Origin: Sedimentisphaerales bacterium
GTDB taxonomy: Bacteria; Planctomycetota; Phycisphaerae; Sedimentisphaerales; Anaerobacaceae
Assembly: GCA_016933985.1 (NCBI GenBank)
Contig: JAFGTU010000443.1
Span: 1 to 5,270, forward strand
Length of the DNA: 5,270 nucleotides
Direction of reading: 5' to 3'
In this document: positions 1-5,270 of the stretch, one piece after another
Layout: every line of letters starts with the position of its first letter
Numbering within the stretch: the stretch's first letter is position 1
Translations under genes and position numbers: made by a program
Notes under the pieces: model-generated
The model's input: only the letters and a program-made list of their open reading frames with translations
Database searches by the model: none
What the model was told of the DNA's origin: nothing

Positions 1-46
1 AAATCCCGAACCCGCAGCCCCCCATTCAGCCCCCAACACTGCCGCG

Positions 47-154
47 GGTCACAACAGAACCAGACAAAACACCCGCAACCGCCCCAACCCAAATCCCAAT
101 GTACGCCCCGCCTCGGCGGTCACAACAGAACAAAACAACACCCACAAACCCGCC
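47..154. repeat. Two copies of a ~71-bp degenerate tandem unit
   Basis: GGTCACAACAGAAC is found exactly at 47-60 and again at 118-131, a 71-bp period. Each copy directly follows a GC-rich palindromic core (CCGCGG at 42-47; CCGCC-TC-GGCGG at 108-119) and is followed by a similar A/C-rich tail ending in CCGCC (near 83 and 154). A weaker third core, GTGCCGGCGGG, follows at about 173-183. The spacer is not constant and the copies are imperfect, so this is not a CRISPR array. It may be a decaying palindromic dispersed element. Confidence 0.5.
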
Positions 155-310
155 TATTTAGCCCCCGGCCCTGTGCCGGCGGGCCCATCATTGCGCAAAA
201 CAAACCCAATCCCCAAAACCAAAAAACCACCGCAATCCCTTGCACCCAAAAGACTTACACCAATATCCAGCCCCGCCAGAGCAGAAAAAAACAAACCCAA
301 TCAAACCCAA

Positions 311-326
311 TCCCGGCACGCCGGGA
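311..326. repeat. Perfect 7-bp inverted repeat in the A/C-rich spacer
   Basis: TCCCGGC, two bases, then GCCGGGA form a perfect inverted repeat. No T-run follows on either strand and no gene ends nearby, so a terminator role is unsupported. It looks like one more palindromic core of the spacer repeats, comparable to the one at 108-119. Confidence 0.45.
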
Positions 327-371
327 CGAAACGCAATCCCAATTTCTATACCCCTAACTCCGTCTATCCCT

Positions 372-377
372 TATAAT
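372..377 (+). promoter_or_regulatory. Candidate -10 box upstream of threonine synthase
   Basis: A perfect TATAAT lies 91 bases before the ATG at 469, at the edge where the A/C-rich repeats end. No recognisable -35 hexamer is found 16-18 bases upstream (positions 348-355 read ATACCCCT), and there is no TG extension. If used, transcription would begin near 384 and give a leader of about 85 nt. This is a single-motif match in a region that becomes AT-rich, so it is only a candidate. Confidence 0.3.
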
Positions 378-468
378 TGTACGATTGTCCCGGAAGGGCC
401 GACACATAGATTCGCTGCCGGCTGGTCGCGAATCGAACGACGAGATACGAAATACGAGACACCATAAT

Positions 469-1818
469 ATGACCGATAATGCCTATCAGAAATGCATAAA
501 CCCCGATTGCCGGACCGAGCTCGAATGCGCATCCGTCACAGGCGGCTTCAAGTGCCCCAAGTGCGGCAGCTTGTTGGATGTCCGCTACAACTGGGACAGA
601 ATCGAAATACCCAGGAAATTATGCGAATTCGCCCAGCGATGGGCCAAAAAGGACGACCCGCTGAATTTCTCAGGCGTCTGGCGGTTCCGCAATTTGCTCA
701 ATTTCTGCGACGACAAATACAAAGTAACCATAGGCGAGGGCCAGACTATCCTCCAGCAAAACGACGCCATCGGCGAATATGTCGATATGCGGCCGGGCCG
801 ACTGTATCTGCAGTACGAAGGCCTCAATCCCTCCGGGTCGTTCAAGGATAACGGGATGGCGGGGGCGTTCAGTCACGCCAAAATGGTCGGCGCGAAATCC
901 AGCGCCTGCGCATCCACGGGCAATACATCCGCTTCCGTGGCCCTGTACGCCCATAGCTGCGGCCTCAAGTGCACCGTCTTCATCGGCTCGGGCAGAATCG
1001 CCTTCGGCAAGCTCAGCCAGGCAATGGACTACGGGGCGCAGACGATTCAGATTCAGGGCGACTTCGACGATTGCATGAGGCAGGTTCAGGATGTCTGCGT
1101 AAGGCTGGGCCTGTACCTGCTCAATTCGCTCAACCCATTCCGGCTCGAAGGACAGAAGACAATAATGTACCGCATAATCGAGCAGTTAGGCTGGCGCGTG
1201 CCCGACTGGATCGTCGTGCCGGGCGGAAACCTCGGCAACTCCAGCGCCTTCGGCAAGGCATTCGGCGAGCTTAAAGAGCTGGGCCTGATAGAGCGGATAC
1301 CGCGAATGGCGATTATCAACGCCACAGGCGCCGATACCTTGAATGACCTGGTGAATAACAAGAAGCTCGTCTGGAACGGCGGCAGAGTCGAGCAGGCGAT
1401 TATCGACGATTATTACGCCGATCTGACGGCTCGCAATTTCTCGCCTCATACCTGTGCCTCGGCGATAGAGATCTCGCGCCCGGTCAATCTGAAAAAATGC
1501 CTGCGCGCAATCGATATATGCGACGGCCTTGTCCGCGCGGTCACTGACGAGGAGATTTGCGACGCAAAGGCCGTGATAGGCAGCCACGGGCTCGGCTGCG
1601 AGCCGGCTTCCGCCGCAACGATAGCGGGCTTAAAGAACCTAAGGGTCGAAGGCGTTATCGCCGCCGGGGAGACAGTGGCCTGCGTACTGACAGGACACCC
1701 CCTAAAAGACCCCACTCTCACCGTCAACTACCATAAGGAGAAACAAGGCCAATTCAGCAACCCGCCCATCGAAGCACCGAACGACCTCGAAGAGATAATC
1801 AGGCTGATACAATCTTAG
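469..1818 (+). CDS. thrC: Threonine synthase (PLP-dependent)
   Basis: This cytoplasmic enzyme converts O-phospho-L-homoserine to L-threonine, the last step of threonine synthesis. The 449-residue protein starts with a zinc-ribbon-like segment (C9, C14, C29, C32). It then shows the PLP lysine motif NPSGSFKDNGM (K126), the loop STGNTSAS (149-156) and the phosphate-binding loop PGGNLGN (251-257). Late motifs CEPASAA (377-383) and TGHPLKDP (408-415) are typical of ThrC in fold-type II PLP enzymes. The frame is open upstream to a TTG at 385, but the extra 28 residues include repeat-like sequence (EIRNTRH) and lack family similarity, so I chose the ATG at 469. Its ribosome binding site is weak. Cysteate or diaminopropionate lyase relatives are possible but less likely, given the zinc ribbon and the TGHPLKDP end. 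It is convergent with the next gene. Confidence 0.92.
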   Translation: MTDNAYQKCINPDCRTELECASVTGGFKCPKCGSLLDVRYNWDRIEIPRKLCEFAQRWAKKDDPLNFSGVWRFRNLLNFCDDKYKVTIGEGQTILQQNDAIGEYVDMRPGRLYLQYEGLNPSGSFKDNGMAGAFSHAKMVGAKSSACASTGNTSASVALYAHSCGLKCTVFIGSGRIAFGKLSQAMDYGAQTIQIQGDFDDCMRQVQDVCVRLGLYLLNSLNPFRLEGQKTIMYRIIEQLGWRVPDWIVVPGGNLGNSSAFGKAFGELKELGLIERIPRMAIINATGADTLNDLVNNKKLVWNGGRVEQAIIDDYYADLTARNFSPHTCASAIEISRPVNLKKCLRAIDICDGLVRAVTDEEICDAKAVIGSHGLGCEPASAATIAGLKNLRVEGVIAAGETVACVLTGHPLKDPTLTVNYHKEKQGQFSNPPIEAPNDLEEIIRLIQS

Positions 1819-1836
1819 AGCCTATCCGAATAACCC

Positions 1837-1861
1837 TCCGGCTTCGACCCCCTGCGCCGGA
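1837..1861. terminator. Weak hairpin between convergent genes
   Basis: TCCGGC (1837-1842) and GCCGGA (1856-1861) can pair around a 13-base loop, in the 48-bp gap between the stop of threonine synthase (1818) and the stop of the minus-strand Asp-box gene (1867). The place is right for a bidirectional terminator, but neither strand has a T-run, the stem is short and the loop is long. Confidence 0.25.
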
Positions 1862-1866
1862 CGCGG

Positions 1867-2895
1867 TTAATTCTGATACTTGTAGGCCGGCTTGCCCATG
1901 CGTGAGGCGTAGAAGATATCGGCGTGAGGATCCCAGCCGAAATTCAGGAACCAGCCGGGCATTGTCACGCTGTATTCGGGCGGCAGCGGGGCCGCCTGCT
2001 TCCACAGGCGGCCGCCGTCGGAGGTCTGAAAGAAGCCCTTCTTGCCGACGACAACGATGTGCGTTTCGTCCTTGCCAAAGTACGGGCCGAAAGAGCATTC
2101 CACCGCGTCACCCTGTACGGCCCAGTTCGCGCCGCGGTCCTTACTTACCAGCAGTCCCTCGTCGCTGGTCCAGTAGGCGAGACCCTTGAAAATCCGGATG
2201 TCGCGCCCTGCCGGTTGGAGATCGGATACCTTCGTCCAGCTCTCGCCGCCGTCTGTTGAGCGGAAAATGCCCTGTTCCTTCTCTCTTGTTGCGACGAATG
2301 TCGAGGCATTGAAGATGCCGACCGAGGCGAACGCCTTTCCTTTCAAGCTCCAGTCCGCGCCCATTCTGCTGCTCGTATAGATCTCGCCGCCGCATTCGTG
2401 TCGCAGGGCAAAGATATTGGCTGGTTTCTCGGCGGACCAATCGACCGACCCGCAATCCCAGCCGCGCTGGTTGGCCGCCATCGCCTCCCAGGTCTTGCCG
2501 CCGTCGAGGGTATAGCCGCTGGCCCCGTCAAGCATGAAGCAGGCCAGGCGTTTTCCGAGTGGGTCGAAGTTCAAGGCGAATCCGGTCTCGCACCTCCCGC
2601 CGATCTTTCCGCCGTCAACGCGGGCGAAAGAGCTTCCGTGATCGCTGCTGCGCCAGATTCCCTGGTCGGGAATTACCATAAAGACATCGCCTGTAATGCG
2701 GTCAACCGCAACGCCGGCCGTCTTGCCGGGATAGCCGATTTTTTTGCCTTCGCTTTCAAGGCTCTGTATGACGTTGGCCGAGATGTCCACCCACCGGCCG
2801 TTTTTCTCCTCGGCTGAGACGTCTCTTTCCTGCGAGTAGCCCACTGCGGCAAAAACCAAAACCGCCGCACACAGCAACAACCACGATGCCTTCAT
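1867..2895 (-). CDS. Secreted Asp-box (BNR-like) beta-propeller protein, function unknown
   Basis: The 342-residue protein begins with a Sec-type signal peptide: K2, then a hydrophobic stretch over about residues 5-18, with likely cleavage near residue 21. It then carries six Asp-box motifs (SxDxGxxW type): SSDHGSSF 83-90, TLDGGKTW 129-136, a degenerate SSRMGADW 175-182, STDGGESW 213-220, SKDRGANW 251-258 and TSDGGRLW 291-298. Spacing of 38-46 residues suits the blades of a sortilin/VPS10-like or BNR propeller. No catalytic domain is evident: the conserved sialidase arginine context is not seen and there is no C-terminal anchor. C9 is preceded by LLL, so it is not a lipobox. The frame is open to an ATG at 3003, but the ATG at 2895 has a strong Shine-Dalgarno and begins the signal peptide. 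Photosystem-assembly factor Ycf48-like or glycoside-binding roles cannot be told apart here. Confidence 0.85.
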   Translation of the reverse strand: MKASWLLLCAAVLVFAAVGYSQERDVSAEEKNGRWVDISANVIQSLESEGKKIGYPGKTAGVAVDRITGDVFMVIPDQGIWRSSDHGSSFARVDGGKIGGRCETGFALNFDPLGKRLACFMLDGASGYTLDGGKTWEAMAANQRGWDCGSVDWSAEKPANIFALRHECGGEIYTSSRMGADWSLKGKAFASVGIFNASTFVATREKEQGIFRSTDGGESWTKVSDLQPAGRDIRIFKGLAYWTSDEGLLVSKDRGANWAVQGDAVECSFGPYFGKDETHIVVVGKKGFFQTSDGGRLWKQAAPLPPEYSVTMPGWFLNFGWDPHADIFYASRMGKPAYKYQN

Positions 2896-2902
2896 TTTCT
2901 TG

Positions 2903-2910
2903 CTCCTTTT
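2903..2910 (-). promoter_or_regulatory. Ribosome binding site deciding the start at 2895
   Basis: On the minus strand AAAAGGAG ends seven bases before the ATG at 2895. This is the best Shine-Dalgarno in the window and fixes the start at the signal peptide rather than the upstream ATG at 3003. Confidence 0.8.
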
Positions 2911-3048
2911 GATGAACTTGCACTGACCATAGTGCCAGGATTTCGTCGCAATTGCAATAGTCTTTCGACAGGGGCGGAAGGATGACGGAAGACAGACGAC
3001 CATTTGAGATACAATATGAAGAAATGGCCTAACATGTATTTGATAGTA

Positions 3049-3069
3049 TCCCCGGACCGTTTGCGGGGA
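3049..3069. other. GC-rich hairpin downstream of the decayed PEP-CTERM gene
   Basis: TCCCCG (3049-3054) and CGGGGA (3064-3069) form a perfect 6-bp stem with a 9-base loop, about 40 bases downstream (minus strand) of the expected end of the FGE/PEP-CTERM pseudogene. It could be that gene's former terminator, but no T-run follows on the minus strand. Confidence 0.3.
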
Positions 3070-3109
3070 GACAGTGAGGGCAGAGAGTTACGCCAGGACT
3101 GACTTGTCC

Positions 3110-3374
3110 TCATTACTACCAGTGTCCTGCGTCTTTTCGGTAAGGCCAGGCCGCCGAGGGCGAGTAGTAAGAGTGTGGCCGGTTCGGGGATGGAGGCGCC
3201 ACGAAACCCAATATCGAGTTCCTCGTAGATCGGGCTTAAATAGCCCCGGCCGGGTGATCCGAGGTAGTAGACGTCGCAGTAGCTGCACGACCCACCACGC
3301 AGGCCGCAAGAGGAACTAAGAATCAGCGTTTCATTCCACTCCCAAACGTTGCACGGCCAACAATAAGACTCCTT
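3110..3374 (-). pseudogene. 3' remnant of an FGE-sulfatase-domain protein with PEP-CTERM tail
   Basis: Reading the minus strand down from 3374 gives, in one open frame, SYCWPCNVWEWNETLI, then GLRGGS (about 3305-3288), then DIGFRGASIPEPATL, LLLALGGLAL and KRRR (3137-3126). NVWEWNE (3350-3330), LRGGS and DIGFR are the hallmark C-terminal motifs of the formylglycine-generating-enzyme / SUMF1 fold. P-E-P (3188-3180), a hydrophobic segment and a basic cluster form a PEP-CTERM exosortase sorting signal. The frame has a TGA at 3377-3375 and no ATG, GTG or TTG before these motifs. Several family positions look eroded: the usual GTFDQGGNVWEW stretch is shortened and GFRV has become GFRG. No stop follows the basic tail in frame, whereas the shifted frame has TAG TAA TGA (3118-3110), suggesting a late frameshift. 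The N-terminal two thirds of a usual gene are missing or unrecognisable. Confidence 0.72.
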
Positions 3375-3377
3375 TCA

Positions 3378-3586
3378 CAACTACTCCTCCTGCCCTGATG
3401 GACATATATTTCTTAGCAGAAGCCGTGCTTTACTATGAAAGGCTCCGCCTTCTCACCACCATTCCGTGAGTCGCTCAAACTATATCAGATGCATCGCAAC
3501 AGCCAAGGAAAAAGTCCGCTAATTGGACGTAGTAGTCGAGAAAGCGTTGCTTTTCACTTGTTTTGGGCGAGAAATGAGGCGCAAGA
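3378..3586. other. Spacer with no supportable gene
   Basis: Small frames occur on both strands, including a 23-codon + frame at 3398-3469 and a + frame from 3435 that runs into the repeat at 3589. None has a ribosome binding site, a recognisable motif or a plausible length. The minus strand just upstream of the FGE remnant may hold more eroded sequence of that gene (RL-TEWW at about 3475-3455, and a glycine-rich stretch near 3390). Stops lie in all frames and I cannot align it with confidence. Confidence 0.5.
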
Positions 3587-3588
3587 CA

Positions 3589-3633
3589 ATGAATATCGAA
3601 TATCTAACAAGGAATTATGAATCAAGAAGTTGA
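3589..3633 (+). repeat. Dispersed-repeat-like element (NIEY motif)
   Basis: The sequence beginning ATGAATATCGAATATC reads as a tiny frame MNIEYLTRNYESRS ending in TGA; shifted by one frame it reads NEYRISNKEL. I recall near-identical short sequences scattered through intergenic regions of many environmental planctomycete-like genomes. Within this window there is one copy only, so repeat status rests on that memory and is not shown here. It has no ribosome binding site, and I do not call it a gene. Confidence 0.4.
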
Positions 3634-3642
3634 GATTGCGGC

Positions 3643-3656
3643 CCCGATGGATCGGG
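3643..3656. repeat. Perfect palindrome next to the NIEY-like element
   Basis: CCCGAT, GG, ATCGGG make a 14-base inverted repeat with practically no loop; a second ATCGG at 3660-3664 could compete for pairing. It lies 65-78 bases past the stop of the UbiA-family gene, so a terminator or processing hairpin is conceivable, but a T-run is absent. Its closeness to the repeat at 3589-3633 suggests both belong to one dispersed unit. Confidence 0.4.
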
Positions 3657-3720
3657 ACTATCGGCGTCGGGCTTGGGCCTTGTCACGATGACATCACGCC
3701 AATTTAGCTGTACCACGCCG

Positions 3721-4665
3721 TCAGGCGTAGCGGAAGATGCCGGAGATTATGAATCCGGCGGCGAGGGTTAGGGAGCCTATTGTGTGGATTAGGACTGTGA
3801 TTTGGCTGGCCTTGTATTGGCCGGGCCTGACGAGGTCGTCTTTGTTGAGGGCTTTTAGAACGGCGACGGCAGCGGGCAGGGTAAGCATGTAGAGCAGGCC
3901 GGCATAGAACATCGGGCGATAGAGGGCCGCGGCGGCGATTGCTATTACAAAACTTGCGATTAGTGCAACTCGATAGATCCAGGCCGAGGCCGACACGCCG
4001 AAGGCCACGATGAGAGTTCTCTTATTGACGGCGGCGTCGGCGGCGACATCAGGGAATTCGTTCACGAGAATGATGAGGAAGATGAGAATCCCGACCAGAA
4101 TACCGGGCACGAGGGCGACGGCGTCGATTCTCTCGGTCTGGAGGTAATAGGCGCCATATACTGGCAGCAGGCCGAAGAGCAGGAAAATCATGAACTCTCC
4201 GACCGTGCGATAGCCGAGCTTGATAGGACTGGCGGTATAGAAAAAGCCCCCCAGCACCCCGATCAGGCCGAGGACGAGAATGAACAGGCTCCGTGTCAAC
4301 ATAAGGATCACAACTCCAAGCGCACAGCCGAAGGCCAGGGCGGCGAGGGCCGCCAATAGCATCGCTTTGGGCGTTAGAAGGCCTTGCTGGATGAATCGGC
4401 TTCCGCCTGAAAACGGCGTGGGGTTCTTATTGGCCCAGTCGTTTCCGGAGACGTGGTCGAAGTAATCGTTGGCCATATTGGCGCCGGCCTGCAGGAGAAT
4501 TATCGAAACGAGCGCGAGCACGAACAGCGGGATATTGAAGGAGGCGAGAGTTGCATAGCCGAGGCACGAGCCGACAATGACGGGGGCGGCGCCGGCAACC
4601 AAGTGTTTGGGGCGCGCGGCCAGAAAGAGGGTCAACAGTTTTGGGCGTTTTGAGCCATGCTTCAT
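3721..4665 (-). CDS. UbiA-family prenyltransferase, MenA-like
   Basis: This integral membrane enzyme is predicted to transfer a polyprenyl chain from its diphosphate to an aromatic acceptor. MenA uses 1,4-dihydroxy-2-naphthoate in menaquinone synthesis. The 314-residue protein has about eight to nine hydrophobic helices (roughly 22-40, 45-62, 101-123, 126-145, 155-175, 184-202, 218-248, 252-272, 288-310). Both Asp-rich Mg-diphosphate motifs of the superfamily are present: NMANDYFD (63-70, followed by HVSGND) and NEFPDVAAD (202-210, followed by NKRTL). GGSRFIQQGLLT (87-98) and YTASPIKLGYRTVGEF (143-158) also fit MenA-like members, and the length is usual. The ATG at 4665 gives a short basic N-terminus before the LAARPKH motif. 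No Shine-Dalgarno precedes it, which agrees with the promoter found just upstream. No other menaquinone gene is in view, so the acceptor (naphthoate, hydroxybenzoate or another) is inferred from motif style only. Confidence 0.87.
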   Translation of the reverse strand: MKHGSKRPKLLTLFLAARPKHLVAGAAPVIVGSCLGYATLASFNIPLFVLALVSIILLQAGANMANDYFDHVSGNDWANKNPTPFSGGSRFIQQGLLTPKAMLLAALAALAFGCALGVVILMLTRSLFILVLGLIGVLGGFFYTASPIKLGYRTVGEFMIFLLFGLLPVYGAYYLQTERIDAVALVPGILVGILIFLIILVNEFPDVAADAAVNKRTLIVAFGVSASAWIYRVALIASFVIAIAAAALYRPMFYAGLLYMLTLPAAVAVLKALNKDDLVRPGQYKASQITVLIHTIGSLTLAAGFIISGIFRYA

Positions 4666-4674
4666 AAATTGCCA

Positions 4675-4702
4675 ATTATAGTCGCAGCGGGGGGAAAGTC
4701 AA
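4675..4702 (-). promoter_or_regulatory. Sigma-70-type promoter of the UbiA-family gene, leaderless
   Basis: On the minus strand TTGACT (4702-4697), a 16-base spacer and TATAAT (4680-4675) give five of six and six of six consensus matches. The -10 box ends nine bases before the ATG at 4665. With initiation about seven bases after the -10, the transcript would start within a few bases of the ATG. The absence of a Shine-Dalgarno supports a leaderless mRNA. Confidence 0.7.
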
Positions 4703-5087
4703 TCCCGGGGCGAAGGAGTGATTTTTTTGGGGGCAACAGAAAAGATTTGTCGGGCAGTATCCGGTCTATCGATGCGGGCCGCGCGTAAGGCCTTGAGGTT
4801 GCCACCCGTTTACGGAATCCCCCGGCGCTTACGCTTAGCGCTTGTTTCGGATGTGGGAAGTCGGATCGTGACGATCTGCGCGTCGCGCCCTTCGACGATG
4901 CTCGATACGGGTCTCAGTCCGGGTGTGAAAAGTTCTGCGGGGGTTCAAGTTTGTCGGCAGAATTGGTCGATAATGATGTTGGATTGGCGGATGTGGGGAA
5001 GTCGGCAAGATGCGCGCACAGCCTTGTAGGCTTGATTTATTCGGGTTTATCAGGCTGTTCCTTTTTGTGGGCGCTCGATGGTTGGCT
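4703..5087. other. Intergenic spacer with an interrupted direct repeat and small hairpins
   Basis: No gene is supported in these 385 bases. CGGATGTGGGAAGTCGG (4848-4864) recurs at 4988-5005 with one inserted G, and both copies are followed within about 20 bases by a GATNTGCGCG/GATGCGCGC-like stretch. Small inverted repeats are GCGCT/AGCGC (4825-4841), GATCG/CGATC (4864-4876) and AGCCT/AGGCT (5020-5032). None is followed by a clear T-run on the minus strand, where the FAH-family transcript would end. A + strand open frame from a GTG at 4718 to 5029 has no recognisable motif, and its Shine-Dalgarno-like AAGGAG overlaps the start, so I do not call it. Confidence 0.45.
4848..5005. repeat. Direct repeat pair in the FAH-UbiA spacer
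   Basis: The two 17/18-base copies at 4848-4864 and 4988-5005 differ by a single G insertion and begin 140 bases apart. The match is too long for chance in so short a spacer. It could be a pair of protein binding sites or the remains of a duplicated non-coding element. Confidence 0.5.
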
Positions 5088-5270
5088 CTATTTGTTGCCG
5101 GCGAGGGGGTGGTAGAACTCCGCCGGTCTTGGGCCGAGGGTGTTTGTGAGGGTTCCGAGGTATTGGATTGTTGCGTCGATACGGTCGCCTGCTTCGAGGT
5201 ATTTTCCGGTGGCCAGGCCGACGCCAGAGGGTGTTCCGGTGGCGATGACGTCGCCCGGTTCGAGTGTCAT
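5088..5270 (-). CDS. Fumarylacetoacetate hydrolase-family enzyme, C-terminal part
   Basis: Only the last 60 codons are in the window; the gene continues beyond position 5270. MTLEPGDVIATGTPSGVG followed by YLEAGDRIDATIQYLGTLTN is the conserved C-terminal core of the FAH fold, whose members hydrolyse or isomerise 2-oxo or acylpyruvate-type substrates using a bound divalent metal. The metal ligands lie upstream and cannot be seen. The family is usually 200-300 residues, and this motif sits near its end, so the ATG at the window edge is internal (a methionine of the MTLEPGDV motif) and not the start. Substrate cannot be assigned: acylpyruvase, 2-hydroxyhepta-2,4-diene-1,7-dioate isomerase and others share this motif. 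The next gene on the same strand is 422 bases away with its own promoter. Confidence 0.85.
   Translation of the reverse strand: MTLEPGDVIATGTPSGVGLATGKYLEAGDRIDATIQYLGTLTNTLGPRPAEFYHPLAGNK

Larger units (their letters stand above)
1..360. repeat. A/C-rich non-coding spacer of degenerate short repeats
   Basis: The + strand here is strikingly poor in G and T and is made of recurring words. AATCCC occurs six times (2-7, 92-97, 208-213, 234-239, 309-314, 335-340). ACAAACCCAAT-like units sit at 200-210 and 291-301, with a further AAACCCAATCCC at 303-314. A 14-bp exact direct repeat lies at 47-60 and 118-131. GC-rich palindromic cores alternate with the A/C-rich words. Short open frames cross the region in two + frames, but they are low-complexity (K, N, P, Q, T-rich), change frame without consequence and have no ribosome binding site, so I treat them as non-coding. 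I recall similar spacers yielding KTNPI / KNKPNQTQ-like peptides in planctomycete assemblies; that memory is not checked. Confidence 0.6.

Noticed and set aside
1..360. CRISPR array
   Set aside because: Only two clear copies of the 14-mer, imperfect flanks, no constant repeat/spacer lengths and no cas genes.
173..467. Two + strand open frames of 67 and 75 codons
   Set aside because: Low-complexity translations of the A/C-rich repeats, no ribosome binding site, overlapping one another in different frames.
585..1727. Several open frames on the opposite strand or other frames within threonine synthase
   Set aside because: Shadow frames of a well-supported gene, without motifs or ribosome binding sites.
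2869..2895. Lipoprotein signal at C9 of the Asp-box protein
   Set aside because: The residues before the cysteine are LLL; a small residue at -1 is required, and the hydrophobic segment continues past it.
2915..2945. Sigma-54 promoter (TGGCAC...TGCA) upstream of the Asp-box gene
   Set aside because: Spacing between the GG and GC elements is 13 bases, not the required 10.
3398..3469. 23-codon + strand frame
   Set aside because: No Shine-Dalgarno, no conserved motif, too short to support from sequence alone.
3435..3620. 61-codon + strand frame starting ATG at 3435
   Set aside because: No ribosome binding site or domain; its tail is the NEYRISNKE-like reading of the repeat-like element.
4427..4675. 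82-codon minus frame overlapping the start of the UbiA-family gene
   Set aside because: Out-of-frame shadow with arginine-rich composition and no domain.
4718..5029. 103-codon + strand frame from a GTG in the FAH-UbiA spacer
   Set aside because: The AAGGAG overlaps the start codon, the translation shows no motif, and it carries the direct repeats in two different phases.

Overview
The window looks like a chromosomal stretch of an uncultured or poorly studied bacterium, most likely a planctomycete of the Phycisphaerae / Sedimentisphaerales type. This is inferred from three things: a decayed formylglycine-generating-enzyme-like gene ending in a PEP-CTERM sorting tail, a secreted Asp-box protein, and long gene-poor spacers with A/C-rich degenerate repeats and short repeat-derived peptides (EIRNTRH-like, NIEY-like) that I recall from such genomes. 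No taxonomic marker is present, so the assignment is tentative.

Layout. Positions 1-468 are a non-coding spacer whose first ~360 bases on the + strand are depleted in G and T and built from degenerate short repeats. Positions 469-1818 (+) encode threonine synthase (ThrC). It converges, across 48 bp with a weak hairpin, on a minus-strand gene (2895-1867) for a secreted beta-propeller-like protein with six Asp-box motifs and a good Shine-Dalgarno. Upstream of that gene, also on the minus strand (about 3374-3110), is the 3' part of a broken FGE-sulfatase/PEP-CTERM gene. Positions 3378-3720 hold no supportable gene, but contain a short dispersed-repeat-like element and a palindrome. Positions 4665-3721 (-) encode a UbiA-family membrane prenyltransferase resembling MenA. 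It has a near-consensus sigma-70-type promoter so close to the ATG that the mRNA should be leaderless. Positions 4703-5087 are a spacer with one interrupted direct repeat and several small hairpins. The minus-strand gene at 5270-5088 is the C-terminal end of a fumarylacetoacetate-hydrolase-family enzyme that continues past the window.

The genes do not form an evident pathway: amino-acid synthesis (ThrC), possible quinone synthesis (UbiA/MenA), a FAH-family enzyme and a secreted protein of unknown role lie side by side with large gaps. The UbiA gene has its own promoter, so it need not be co-transcribed with the FAH gene. I see no convincing new multi-gene system. The most informative observations are the unannotated FGE/PEP-CTERM pseudogene, the leaderless promoter of the prenyltransferase, and the repeat-laden spacers.
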